A stretch of 33,006 nucleotides of DNA, from positions 1 through 33,006 of the forward strand of contig JANYEP010000261.1 in assembly GCA_025363075.1 (NCBI GenBank), in the 5' to 3' direction. The stretch comes from Chitinophagaceae bacterium. Lineage in GTDB: Bacteria; Bacteroidota; Bacteroidia; Chitinophagales; Chitinophagaceae. The notes under the pieces were generated by a model. That model saw only the letters and a list, made by a program, of their open reading frames with translations. It was not told the DNA's origin and did not search any database. Made by a program: the position numbers and the translations under genes. Positions 8,570 through 16,419 of the stretch are shown here, piece after piece. Each line of letters opens with the position of its first letter. Positions within the stretch are counted from its first letter, which is position 1.

Positions 8570-9667
8570 ATGTTTACAACATCTTATCAGGAAATATTGC
8601 AGCAAATTGATGCCATTAATCCCATTGAATATGGCAAAACAAGAAACCACATTAATGGTGCTGTAACAAAATTATCGCCATACATTTCTCGTGGGGTGAT
8701 TAGCACAAACCAAATAGTTGAAACAGTTTTAAACAAAGGATATAAGCCTTATGCTATTGACTCTTTTTTAAAAGAATTCGCTTGGAGAGATTATTTTCAA
8801 CAAGTATGGATAGCATTGGGCGATGAAATAAATGATGATATTAAACAGCTACAACCCAATGTTGACAATACTTTCATAGCAAAGTGTATTATAGATGCGA
8901 ATACTAACATTGAAGCAATAGACAAAGGAATTAATGATTTGTATGCAACTGGATATATGCACAATCATTTAAGAATGTATGTTGCTTCTGTCACTTGCAA
9001 TATTGCAAAGTCTCACTGGAAACTGCCTGCACAATGGATGTATTATTATTTATTAGATGCCGATTGGGCGAGCAATGCTTGCAGTTGGCAATGGGTGGCT
9101 GCAAGTTTTAGCAGTAAAAAGTATTACGCTAATCAAGAAAATATTAATAAATACTGCAACACAAATCAGCACAATACTTTTTTAGATGTTAGTTACGAAA
9201 GCTTTGAAACCCTTGCTATTCCTAAACCCTTGCAACATACAATATCATTAGAACTAAAAACAACACTTCCACAAAAGCAAGAAATAATAGTTGATAATAG
9301 AATCCCAACTTTCATTTATAATTTCTACAATCTTGATTGTTTATGGCATAATGATGAAGCTGGTAATAGGATATTATTACTTGAGCCAAGTCATTTTAAA
9401 CAGTATCCTGTATCTGCTAAAACCATTGATTTCATTATAGCTTTAGCAAATAATATCCCAAATATTCAAGTGTATATAGGTGAGTTTAATGAGCTTGTTA
9501 AAGAATATAATCTGACAAATATTCATTTTAAAGAACACCCAACTGCAAAGCATTACAAAGGAATTGAAGAAAGCCGAGATTGGATGTTTAAAGATGTTGT
9601 TGGCTATCATCCTTCCTTCTTTTCTTATTGGAAAAAGTGTGAGAGAATTTTAAAGAAACACTACTAA
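8570..9667 (+). CDS. Photolyase-like FAD-binding domain protein lacking the N-terminal antenna domain
   Basis: The 365-aa protein begins directly with the helical FAD-binding domain of the cryptochrome/photolyase superfamily. Visible landmarks are [12 protein letters not shown] (about 34-45), [15 protein letters not shown] (66-80), [16 protein letters not shown] (125-140) and [20 protein letters not shown] (161-180). The usual N-terminal Rossmann antenna domain is absent. Instead, about 150 residues follow the FAD domain, and part of that looks like alternating alpha/beta ([29 protein letters not shown]). DNA repair or photoreception is the family role; whether this protein repairs DNA cannot be told. 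The gene starts 2 bases after DUF2805. Confidence 0.85.
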   Translation: MFTTSYQEILQQIDAINPIEYGKTRNHINGAVTKLSPYISRGVISTNQIVETVLNKGYKPYAIDSFLKEFAWRDYFQQVWIALGDEINDDIKQLQPNVDNTFIAKCIIDANTNIEAIDKGINDLYATGYMHNHLRMYVASVTCNIAKSHWKLPAQWMYYYLLDADWASNACSWQWVAASFSSKKYYANQENINKYCNTNQHNTFLDVSYESFETLAIPKPLQHTISLELKTTLPQKQEIIVDNRIPTFIYNFYNLDCLWHNDEAGNRILLLEPSHFKQYPVSAKTIDFIIALANNIPNIQVYIGEFNELVKEYNLTNIHFKEHPTAKHYKGIEESRDWMFKDVVGYHPSFFSYWKKCERILKKHY

Positions 9668-9698
9668 CTACACACACAAGCTGTTGTTAATTGCTGCA

Positions 9699-11189
9699 AT
9701 GAATAAAGAACAAATCAATATTGTTTGGCTTAAAAGAGACATCAGAACACAAGATCATTTGCCATTGCAAATGGCTGAAAATGCTGCATTGCCTTACCTC
9801 ATCATATTCTTATTTGAACCTTCAATCATTGCTCATTCAGATACTTCTTTAAGGCATTTACAGTTTCAATATCATTCATTAAAAAAGATGAATGGTCTCT
9901 TGCATCAATACAATAAAAAAGTAGAAATGTGCTATGCAGAAGCTAAGGAAGTTTTTGAATGTATTGCAGAACAGTATCAAATTAATAGCATATTCAGTTA
10001 TCAGGAAACAGGCGTCAACATTACGTTTGAAAGAGATAAACAAATGAAAAAATGGTTTGCTACAAACAATATTATATGGCAGGAATTTCAAAGAGATGGC
10101 ATTGTTAGAGGTAGTAAAAACAGAGATGGTTGGGATAAACAATGGTATGCAATAATGCACTCACCCATCATTAAAAATGAATATGAACAAGCCAATGAAA
10201 TCAACATCAATCATTCTTTCAATATTCCAGAAAATTTAGTTGGAGAACTTGAAGATTACGCTCCAAACTTCCAACCAGCTGGCGAAGATTATGCTTTCAA
10301 ATACCTTAAATCTTTTGTAAATGAAAGAGGCAAAAATTATAGTAAACATATCTCAAAGCCTTTAGAGAGTAGGGTTTCATGTGGTAGAATATCGCCTTAT
10401 TTGTCTTGGGGAAATATTAGTATTAAACAAGCTTATCAATTTGTATATGCAGTAAAAAGCAATAGCTCATACAAATTTGCTTTTCAAAATTTTCTTACAA
10501 GATTAAAATGGCATTGTCATTTTATGCAAAAATTTGAAGTTGAATGCAGCTACGAAACACAATGTATAAATGCTGGTTATGAATTATTAGAGCATAGCAA
10601 AAATCAACACTTTATTGATGCGTGGAAACAAGGCAAAACAGGTTATCCTTTAGTTGATGCTTGTATGCGTTGCTTGCAACAAACTGGCTGGATAAATTTT
10701 AGAATGAGGGCAATGCTGGTATCGTTTTTTTGTCATCATTTATATCAAGATTGGCGAGATGGTGTCTATCATTTAGCACAACTTTTTTTAGATTACGAAC
10801 CTGGTATTCATTACCCACAATTTCAAATGCAAGCTGGCACAACTGGTATCAATACCATTAGAATTTATAATCCTATTAAACAGTCTCAAGACCACGACCC
10901 ACAAGGATTATTTATTAAAAAATGGGTTACAGAATTGGCGAATATTCCAGAGCAATTTATTCACGAACCTTGGAAAATGACTGCTATTGAGCAAGCACTT
11001 TACAACACTTTTATTGGCAACGATTATCCAACACCAATTGTAGATTTAGAAACAAGTGGCAAAGCTGCAAGAACAAATATTTGGAGCCATAGAAACAATG
11101 AAGAAGTAAGAAAAGAGAACTATAGAATTTTGGCAACTCACACAAGAAAAAAGTTTTCAGCAAAAAGCAAAAAAAGTGAAACAGATTAA
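9699..11189 (+). CDS. Cryptochrome / deoxyribodipyrimidine photolyase family protein
   Basis: This is a full-length (496 aa) class I-type photolyase/cryptochrome. It has an N-terminal antenna domain ([19 protein letters not shown]) and a C-terminal FAD domain with [41 protein letters not shown] and [21 protein letters not shown], then [16 protein letters not shown]. In photolyases an Asn in this last region helps flavin chemistry, and [11 protein letters not shown] is consistent with it. The family repairs UV-induced pyrimidine dimers with blue light; a cryptochrome-like signalling role is the alternative. The ORF track opens at TTG 9684, but the ATG at 9699 is the natural start. Its 3' end overlaps the DUF2256 gene by 14 bases. 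Confidence 0.92.
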   Translation: MNKEQINIVWLKRDIRTQDHLPLQMAENAALPYLIIFLFEPSIIAHSDTSLRHLQFQYHSLKKMNGLLHQYNKKVEMCYAEAKEVFECIAEQYQINSIFSYQETGVNITFERDKQMKKWFATNNIIWQEFQRDGIVRGSKNRDGWDKQWYAIMHSPIIKNEYEQANEININHSFNIPENLVGELEDYAPNFQPAGEDYAFKYLKSFVNERGKNYSKHISKPLESRVSCGRISPYLSWGNISIKQAYQFVYAVKSNSSYKFAFQNFLTRLKWHCHFMQKFEVECSYETQCINAGYELLEHSKNQHFIDAWKQGKTGYPLVDACMRCLQQTGWINFRMRAMLVSFFCHHLYQDWRDGVYHLAQLFLDYEPGIHYPQFQMQAGTTGINTIRIYNPIKQSQDHDPQGLFIKKWVTELANIPEQFIHEPWKMTAIEQALYNTFIGNDYPTPIVDLETSGKAARTNIWSHRNNEEVRKENYRILATHTRKKFSAKSKKSETD

Positions 11190-11319
11190 AAAACAAAACC
11201 TGCCACAAAAAGTTTGCATTGTTTGTAAACGACCATTTAGCTGGCGGAAAAAATGGGAGAAAGTTTGGGATGAAGTAAAATATTGTAGTGATAAATGCAG
11301 AATGAATAAGACAAAATAA
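11176..11319 (+). CDS. DUF2256 zinc-ribbon small protein (not in ORF track)
   Basis: A 47-aa ORF read from GTG at 11176 contains [20 protein letters not shown], then [12 protein letters not shown]. This is the complete DUF2256 pattern, with CxxC and CxxxC pairs that should bind zinc. The family is typically encoded next to photolyase/cryptochrome genes; its function is not established. Translation starts inside the photolyase gene (14-base overlap, different frame), and the stop is 4 bases before the next photolyase ATG, which suggests translational coupling. An ATG start is not available in this frame upstream of the first Cys. It is too short for the supplied ORF track. Confidence 0.88.
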   Translation: MKQIKKQNLPQKVCIVCKRPFSWRKKWEKVWDEVKYCSDKCRMNKTK

Positions 11320-11323
11320 ATTT

Positions 11324-12799
11324 ATGAAATCAGTAGCCATCATATTTCCTCATCAACTTTTTGAGAATATTGCAATGCTTGCAAAAGCAGACGCAGTATA
11401 TATTGTAGAGGAATGTTTATTTTTTAAACAATATAATTTTCACAAACAAAAACTTGTTTTTCATAGAGCTTCTATGAAGTTTTATGAATCGTATTTGCAA
11501 GAAAATAAGTTGCTCGTGAATTATATTGATTCCACAAATTCATTGGGTGATATTCGAAAATTAATACCACACTTGGCACAAAACGGTGTTACTCAAATTC
11601 ATTATTACGACACGACTGATAATTGGTTAGAGAAAAGAATCATTAGTAAGTCTAAAGAAAATAATGTTGAGTTGCACCAATATTCATCTTCATTATTCAT
11701 CAACACCAAAGAGGAAAATGAAGCATATTTTAAAGACAAGAAGAAATATTTTCAGGCAGATTTTTATACACATCAAAGAAAGAAATTAAATATTTTAATT
11801 GATGAAAATCAAAAGCCAATTGGTGGCAAATGGAGCTTTGATGCAGAGAACAGACTGAAATATCCAAAGGATAAAAAAGTACCTGCAATTGTATTTTCAA
11901 CGATTACAAATTTTTATGAAGAGGCAATACATTATGTGCAGCATAATTTCCCTAATAATTATGGAATAGCTTCTGCAAAATTTATATGTCCTACCAATTT
12001 TACTCAATCACAGCAATGGTCACAGCAATTTTTAACAACACGTTTTGCCGAATTTGGAGAATATGAAGATGCGATTGTTGATAACGAATTTGTGTTGCAT
12101 CATAGTGTATTAACACCAATGTTAAATGTTGGTTTAATAACACCACAACAAATAATCAATGAGACCTTAAACTATGCTGTCCAGCAAAATATTTCAATGA
12201 ACTCGACAGAAGGTTTCATTAGGCAAATTATCGGTTGGAGAGAATTTATTAGAGCGGTTTATGAACAAAAAGGAACACAAGAACGAACCACTAACTATTG
12301 GAAATTCACCAGAAAAATACCAGCATCTTTTTGGACAGGAACAACAGGAATAGAACCAGTTGATATTGTGATAAAAAAAGTTTTAGCAACAGGCTATTGT
12401 CATCATATAGAACGATTGATGGTGCTTGGTAACTTTATGTTACTATGCGAATTTGACCCTAATGAAGTATATAAATGGTTTATGGAAATGTTTATTGATG
12501 CCTACGATTGGGTGATGGTTACCAATGTGTATGGAATGAGTCAATTTGCAGATGGTGGTTTAATGGCAACCAAGCCATACATTAGTGGTAGCAACTATTT
12601 GATGAAAATGAGCAACTTTAAAAAAGGCAGCTGGCAAACAGTTTGGGATGGATTGTTTTGGCGATTTATGCACGTTCACCGAGATTTCTTTTTGTCAAAC
12701 CCAAGGTTAGGAATGTTGATTAATACGTTTGATAAGATGCCAGATGAAAAGAGAGAAAATCATTTGAAAGCTGCAAATGATTTTATTAATAAATTATAA
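11324..12799 (+). CDS. DPRP-family cryptochrome/photolyase (FeS-BCP relatives), Fe-S cysteines apparently lost
   Basis: This 491-aa member of the deoxyribodipyrimidine photolyase-related family includes the prokaryotic (6-4) photolyases with an iron-sulfur cluster (PhrB/CryB type). The N-terminal VAIIFPHQLFENIAML and VYIVEECLFFKQYNFHKQKLVFHRASM are diagnostic. The C-terminal FAD domain has YCHHIERLMVLGNFMLL, DAYDWVMVTNVYGMSQFADGG and KPYISGSNYLMKMSN. Where Fe-S members have CxxC and a further Cys after KMS[DN]Y, this protein reads FKKGSWQTVWDGLFWRFMH, so the cluster ligands are missing. Last gene of the photolyase island; its end abuts the convergent anti-sigma gene. Confidence 0.88.
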   Translation: MKSVAIIFPHQLFENIAMLAKADAVYIVEECLFFKQYNFHKQKLVFHRASMKFYESYLQENKLLVNYIDSTNSLGDIRKLIPHLAQNGVTQIHYYDTTDNWLEKRIISKSKENNVELHQYSSSLFINTKEENEAYFKDKKKYFQADFYTHQRKKLNILIDENQKPIGGKWSFDAENRLKYPKDKKVPAIVFSTITNFYEEAIHYVQHNFPNNYGIASAKFICPTNFTQSQQWSQQFLTTRFAEFGEYEDAIVDNEFVLHHSVLTPMLNVGLITPQQIINETLNYAVQQNISMNSTEGFIRQIIGWREFIRAVYEQKGTQERTTNYWKFTRKIPASFWTGTTGIEPVDIVIKKVLATGYCHHIERLMVLGNFMLLCEFDPNEVYKWFMEMFIDAYDWVMVTNVYGMSQFADGGLMATKPYISGSNYLMKMSNFKKGSWQTVWDGLFWRFMHVHRDFFLSNPRLGMLINTFDKMPDEKRENHLKAANDFINKL

Positions 12800-12828
12800 A
12801 AAAAATGCTTATTGGGTTTTTATAATTT
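12791..12828. terminator. Possible bidirectional AT-rich terminator between convergent genes
   Basis: AAATTATAAAAA (12791-12802) is the exact reverse complement of TTTTTATAATTT (12817-12828), giving a 12-bp stem with a 14-base loop. It spans the ends of the plus-strand photolyase and minus-strand anti-sigma genes, with A and T runs on both sides. The stem has no G:C pairs, so it would be a weak terminator at best. Confidence 0.4.
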
Positions 12829-13069
12829 CTTCTTTCACAACAACATTAATCTTTTCTTTTGCAGCAACAGTAAGGGTTTCAGTATGATGATGTTGGTGAA
12901 TATTTTTTAAAATATAGTTTGTTTGAACTTTAAAAAGTTTACATACATCGCAAATAAATAAGTGAATAAACAGTTGTAATTTCTCACCTATAGTAAGGCT
13001 TCCTTCCTCTTGTTTTTTTGAAATAAGGTAGGTAGCTTTTTTGCACGATATGTTAAACCAGTTTGCCAT
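12809..13069 (-). CDS. Small zinc-binding anti-sigma factor-like protein
   Basis: This 86-aa cytosolic protein has the pattern NISCKKATYLISKKQEEGSLTIGEKLQLFIHLFICDVCKLF: a Cys at residue 9 and H-x3-C-x2-C at 36-43, matching the zinc-binding anti-sigma (ZAS/zf-HC2-like) fold. It has no membrane segment, so it would act as a soluble, possibly redox-sensing inhibitor of its sigma factor. It follows the ECF sigma gene by 7 bases on the same strand, the usual arrangement. The C-terminal half is a His- and Lys-rich tail of unknown role. Confidence 0.8.
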   Translation of the reverse strand: MANWFNISCKKATYLISKKQEEGSLTIGEKLQLFIHLFICDVCKLFKVQTNYILKNIHQHHHTETLTVAAKEKINVVVKEEIIKTQ

Positions 13070-13076
13070 AAATTTC

Positions 13077-13646
13077 TTAAGCGTTTATCCAATTTTTTTC
13101 TAAACAAGTTCGCAATTGAATCTTTGCTCTATGTATCAACACCCAATAATTTTGAACAGTAATACCGAGCGTTTCACAAATTTCATCTGTATCAATATCT
13201 TCTAAGTATTTCATAGTAAAAACAGATTGCTGCACTTCTTTTAGTTTGTCTTTACACTTTTTTAGAATAGAATAGAACTCTTTATTTTCAATGTTTTTGC
13301 TATAGTCAACACCCCAACTTTGTGGTTTTTTATCATTATCCCAATGTCTTCCATCATCACCAAAAAAATAGTCTTCTGTTTCATCTTCTTTTGCTAAAAC
13401 TTCTTTATTGGTAGATGCTTTGCGATAGTAGTCTATAATTTTATTTTTACAAATAGTGTAAAGCCAAGTTTTTTCTGATGCTGTTCCATTGTAAGTATCT
13501 CTTGCACGCCAAGCACTTAAAAAAGTTTCTTGCACAATATCTTCTGCCTGTGCAGCATTGTTCACTCTTGCTAAAGTGTAACTATACAACGCATCTCCAT
13601 AATTATCAACCCAACTTGTAGCATTCAATTTTCTATTGGCATCCAT
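13077..13646 (-). CDS. ECF-type RNA polymerase sigma factor
   Basis: This 189-aa sigma-70 family protein has region 2 (AQAEDIVQETFLSAWRARDTY, then EKTWLYTICKNKIIDYYRKA) and region 4 (LKEVQQSVFTMKYLEDIDTDEICETLGITVQNYWVLIHRAKIQLR) with its helix-turn-helix. An acidic linker of about 45 residues joins the two. It should direct RNA polymerase to a stress or environmental regulon. It is co-directional with the zinc anti-sigma gene immediately downstream, which probably holds it inactive. The pair converges on the photolyase island, which raises the untested possibility of control by light or oxidative stress. Confidence 0.93.
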   Translation of the reverse strand: MDANRKLNATSWVDNYGDALYSYTLARVNNAAQAEDIVQETFLSAWRARDTYNGTASEKTWLYTICKNKIIDYYRKASTNKEVLAKEDETEDYFFGDDGRHWDNDKKPQSWGVDYSKNIENKEFYSILKKCKDKLKEVQQSVFTMKYLEDIDTDEICETLGITVQNYWVLIHRAKIQLRTCLEKNWINA

Positions 13647-14023
13647 AAAAATAAATAGGTTGCTAAAGTAGCATTATCAAACCATTTACTTGAAAATCAG
13701 TTGTTCTTTGCTACGATAATTTTTGCAAAACCTTACATTTCATTAGCATAAAACAATGGGTTAAATACAATAAAACTAAAATATGAGCGTTCATATTAAA
13801 TTGATAAAGGCATTGATGTAAATGAGCAGTTGAAAGCCTTTTGCAGTATCCTAAAAGAAATGAAATAAAATTCATTTGCTGAGTTTAGTCCCCAACATAG
13901 CGAAAGCTATCTCTACCTTATGACACATCGTTTGATGTGGTCAACCTATTTTATAGTTGATTAAGCAATTATTTATTGCAAACTATTTGCATCGATTTTT
14001 TCGTGCAAAATAAAATAGGAGTT
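13647..14023. other. Intergenic region between sigma factor and DUF4397 lipoprotein, with hairpins
   Basis: This is 377 bases without a credible gene. The left part must hold the minus-strand promoter of the sigma gene. A short open stretch at 13800-13868 (23 codons, no start codon) has no recognisable product. The right part contains compact hairpins at 13897-13943 (listed separately). A purine-rich AGGAG lies just before the ATG at 14024. Confidence 0.5.
13897..13943 (+). other. Two adjacent hairpins in the lipoprotein leader
   Basis: ATAGC-GAAA-GCTAT (13897-13910) is a perfect 5-bp stem closed by a GNRA-type tetraloop. Ten bases later TGACACATC-GTTT-GATGTG-G-TCA (13921-13943) forms a 9-bp stem with one bulged G. 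A weaker CAAC/GTTG pairing follows (13942-13959). None is followed by a T run, so they do not look like terminators. They could be a structured 5' leader or a remnant of a mobile element. Confidence 0.4.
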
Positions 14024-14866
14024 ATGAGACATATTATTATTAGAAAAATTAATTACAACATTGGCATCCTGTGTTTATTGTGTCTATGTTTAATGTTTGC
14101 AAGTTGTACAAGATACACAGGTAATGTAACTACTACTACTACTACTACTACTGGAACTGGAAGCAGTAGCAATGGTTCTGGAGCAACTCCTTTGCCACCT
14201 TTGGCTGGTGGAGGTACAGGCACAGGAAGCAGTGGAACTGGTGGAGGAACAGTTAATCCCAATATACCACAAGCTTATGTTCAAGGATTTAATTTTACTG
14301 ATTTTACTGGTGGATATATCAACATAAATGATTCAACAAATTTACTTGGAAATGGATCTTACACTACACTGTATGCAGGAACAAATGTTTTTAAATATAA
14401 AGTATCAACAACAACATATACAACTGCTTCATATTATTTAAGACCATACTCTTTCTACACTTATGTTGTGTTCAAATCACCAGCATCTGTTGCAGGAGAA
14501 ACATTGTTATGGAACGATGCAACAACACCAGCAGCAGGCACTGCACAGGTAAGGTTTATTAGCTTGGATCCCTTGACCACAGCCTCTCCTATTACTTTTA
14601 AACTTACAAATTATTTAGATAATGTGATTGTTCCCAACAGAACATATTTGGATAATAGAACAGATAGCACACAAAATTATTTTAGAACAATCACACCAGG
14701 ATTTAGCAATGTTAGCTTCCTATATAAAGATAGTACTATGCTAACTTTTACTCAAAATTTCGAGTCAGGAAGAAAGTACACAGTGTTTGCTGGAGCATTA
14801 AGCTACATCGCAAGTAGCAAAGGAACTTTGCCAATCAATTATTATCAAATAGCTCGACATAATTAA
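14024..14866 (+). CDS. DUF4397-like lipoprotein with poly-Thr stretch
   Basis: This is a predicted surface or periplasmic lipoprotein of 280 aa. The signal sequence ends in the lipobox LMFASC, followed by a low-complexity Thr/Gly/Ser/Pro linker (eight consecutive Thr encoded by (ACT)8). The rest is a beta-rich domain with SFYTYVVFKS, AQVRFISLDPLT and KYTVFAGAL, which resembles DUF4397, common in Bacteroidota. The ORF track starts at 13976, but ATG 14024 is better: it has AGGAG two bases upstream and gives a proper short signal peptide (MRHIIIRK...). The next gene encodes a similar lipoprotein, so the two are probably paralogues in one operon. Confidence 0.8.
   Translation: MRHIIIRKINYNIGILCLLCLCLMFASCTRYTGNVTTTTTTTTGTGSSSNGSGATPLPPLAGGGTGTGSSGTGGGTVNPNIPQAYVQGFNFTDFTGGYININDSTNLLGNGSYTTLYAGTNVFKYKVSTTTYTTASYYLRPYSFYTYVVFKSPASVAGETLLWNDATTPAAGTAQVRFISLDPLTTASPITFKLTNYLDNVIVPNRTYLDNRTDSTQNYFRTITPGFSNVSFLYKDSTMLTFTQNFESGRKYTVFAGALSYIASSKGTLPINYYQIARHN
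14129..14152 (+). repeat. (ACT)8 trinucleotide repeat
   Basis: There are eight perfect ACT units inside the lipoprotein gene, coding for eight Thr directly after the lipobox region. Changes in unit number would keep the frame and alter only the linker length. Confidence 0.95.
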
Positions 14867-14873
14867 TCATACT

Positions 14874-15614
14874 ATGAAAAAAATATTTAGTCTTTGCTCT
14901 GTTTTGTTCATTTGTTTTTTACTAACAAATTGTACTAAATACACTAATGGTATTACTATAAATAATATAGATACCACAACAACAGTAGTGGTTACAGCCC
15001 CACGCATTAAATTTTTTAATGTAATGGATTTTGGCAGCACCAATGTTTTTTTAAACAACAAACAAGTAACATCTGTAGCAAAATTTTATGCATCTGTTTA
15101 CATCAATGCTGTAGCAGGAAGTAACAATATTCAATTAGCTTTTCCTAACCAAAATACGTTGCTAAACATTAATCAAATATTAGCTAACAACACAAGTTAT
15201 TCTTGTTTTTTTTATAAGGTAGGAAATGAATGGAAATCAAATATCATTAAAGATGATTTTCCTACAACAATCAACACGGGGTTTGCTGCATTAAGGGTTT
15301 TAGACTTTAGAACAGAAGCTTATTACAACTATATTAATGTGCGTTTAGTTTGCCCTGGCTTCGATTTGATTGACCAAAAAAATAGAAATTTTTTAGATCA
15401 CACAACTTATGATAGCTACACAAAATTCGCTACAGTTGGTGCAGGCACATATAGCATTTATATGTATAATGATACTATAACAAGCAGCTGGAGAAAAGGC
15501 GTAGCCATTGATAGCAAAGGCATCTACAGCGTTGTACTTACTACACCTACAAATATTACACCTTACACGAATGCTATTTTTTACATATTTCCAGATGTGG
15601 CAAAGCATAATTAA
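14874..15614 (+). CDS. DUF4397-like lipoprotein
   Basis: This 246-aa protein has a signal sequence ending in LLTNC (lipobox, Cys about residue 20), a Thr-rich stretch (DTTTTVVVT) and a beta-rich domain: RIKFFNVMDFGSTNVFLNNKQV, VAGSNNIQLAFPN, AALRVLDFRTEAYYNYINVRLV, GAGTYSIYMYND. The layout and the shared CT[RK]YT after the lipobox Cys mark it as a paralogue of the gene upstream, only 7 bases away. A DUF4397-type cell-surface or periplasmic role is likely; its ligand is unknown. Confidence 0.78.
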   Translation: MKKIFSLCSVLFICFLLTNCTKYTNGITINNIDTTTTVVVTAPRIKFFNVMDFGSTNVFLNNKQVTSVAKFYASVYINAVAGSNNIQLAFPNQNTLLNINQILANNTSYSCFFYKVGNEWKSNIIKDDFPTTINTGFAALRVLDFRTEAYYNYINVRLVCPGFDLIDQKNRNFLDHTTYDSYTKFATVGAGTYSIYMYNDTITSSWRKGVAIDSKGIYSVVLTTPTNITPYTNAIFYIFPDVAKHN

Positions 15615-15698
15615 CGTTATTTATTTTCCAGCATTCATTTCATTATTTTGCTAATAGATTAAAGTTTGTTTATTTGCGTTTAGAATAATAATTCGCAA

Positions 15699-16331
15699 AT
15701 GAAACCATACGAAAAACTTTTATCGCACAATAAGAACTGGGCAAAGGAAAAAGTAGAGAAAGACCCAAACTATTTTAGCAGGTTAGTTGACATTCAAACC
15801 CCCGATTTTTTGTACATTGGCTGTAGCGATAGTCGTGTGCCATCCAACGAAATTACTGGTACAGAACCTGGCGAATTGTTTGTGCATAGAAACGTTGCAA
15901 ACCTTGTTGTTCACAACGATTTAAATATGTTGAGCGTGCTGCAATATGCAGTTGAAGTGTTGAAGGTAAAACACGTTATTGTGTGTGGGCATTATGGTTG
16001 TGGAGGTATTAGAGCAGCAATGACAAAGCAGGATTTTGGTATCATTAACAAATGGTTGAGGAACATAAAAGATGTTTATCACATTCATAAAGCCGAGTTT
16101 GAAAACATACATTCTGAGGAAGAAAAAGTTAATAAACTTGTGGAGCTAAACATTCAAGAGCAAGTAATGAACCTTGCCAAAACTTCTATTATTCAAAAAG
16201 CTTGGAAAACCGATAACCGACCTGATTTACACGGTTGGGTATATGATTTGCACGATGGCATTATAAAACCATTGCTTGAAATTCCTGCAAAAACCAAGCT
16301 TGATGATTTGTATGAGTTTGATAATCTGTAG
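15699..16331 (+). CDS. can: Beta-class carbonic anhydrase
   Basis: This enzyme interconverts CO2 and bicarbonate in the cytosol. The 210-aa protein has all beta-class zinc ligands: Cys42 with the Asp44-Arg46 dyad in [14 protein letters not shown], then His98 and Cys101 in [13 protein letters not shown]. The HRNVANLV segment and the [11 protein letters not shown] near the C terminus are also typical. Length matches E. coli Can (about 220 aa). It stands alone between the DUF4397 genes and an unknown gene. Confidence 0.96.
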   Translation: MKPYEKLLSHNKNWAKEKVEKDPNYFSRLVDIQTPDFLYIGCSDSRVPSNEITGTEPGELFVHRNVANLVVHNDLNMLSVLQYAVEVLKVKHVIVCGHYGCGGIRAAMTKQDFGIINKWLRNIKDVYHIHKAEFENIHSEEEKVNKLVELNIQEQVMNLAKTSIIQKAWKTDNRPDLHGWVYDLHDGIIKPLLEIPAKTKLDDLYEFDNL

Positions 16332-16355
16332 CCTGTGCAGTAAAAAATAATTTTG
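16325..16355 (+). promoter_or_regulatory. Candidate Bacteroidota-type promoter
   Basis: TAATTTTG at 16348-16355 matches the phylum's -7 consensus TAnnTTTG exactly. TCTG at 16325-16328, 19 bases upstream, approximates the -33 TTTG. It lies about 65 bases before the unknown gene at 16420 and overlaps the end of the carbonic anhydrase gene. Confidence 0.4.
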
Positions 16356-16419
16356 CAATCCAAAAATTCCCTAATTTAGTTTTTGTAATTAATTTTTTTA
16401 ACAACAAAAGCTATCTCTT

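Noticed and set aside
9879-11343. Minus-strand ORFs inside and after the photolyase gene (9879-10160, 11011-11343)
   Set aside because: Phe/Leu/Cys-rich shadows of coding sequence; the second also covers the real DUF2256 gene.
13800-13868. Possible transposase or integrase remnant (IDKGIDVNEQLKAF...)
   Set aside because: Only 23 codons, no start codon, a stop immediately upstream and no family signature. Too short to call a pseudogene.
14053-14284. Antisense ORFs of 69 and 64 aa
   Set aside because: Low-complexity Val/Ser/Pro strings produced by reading the (ACT)n and Gly/Ser-rich coding sequence backwards; shadows of the lipoprotein gene.
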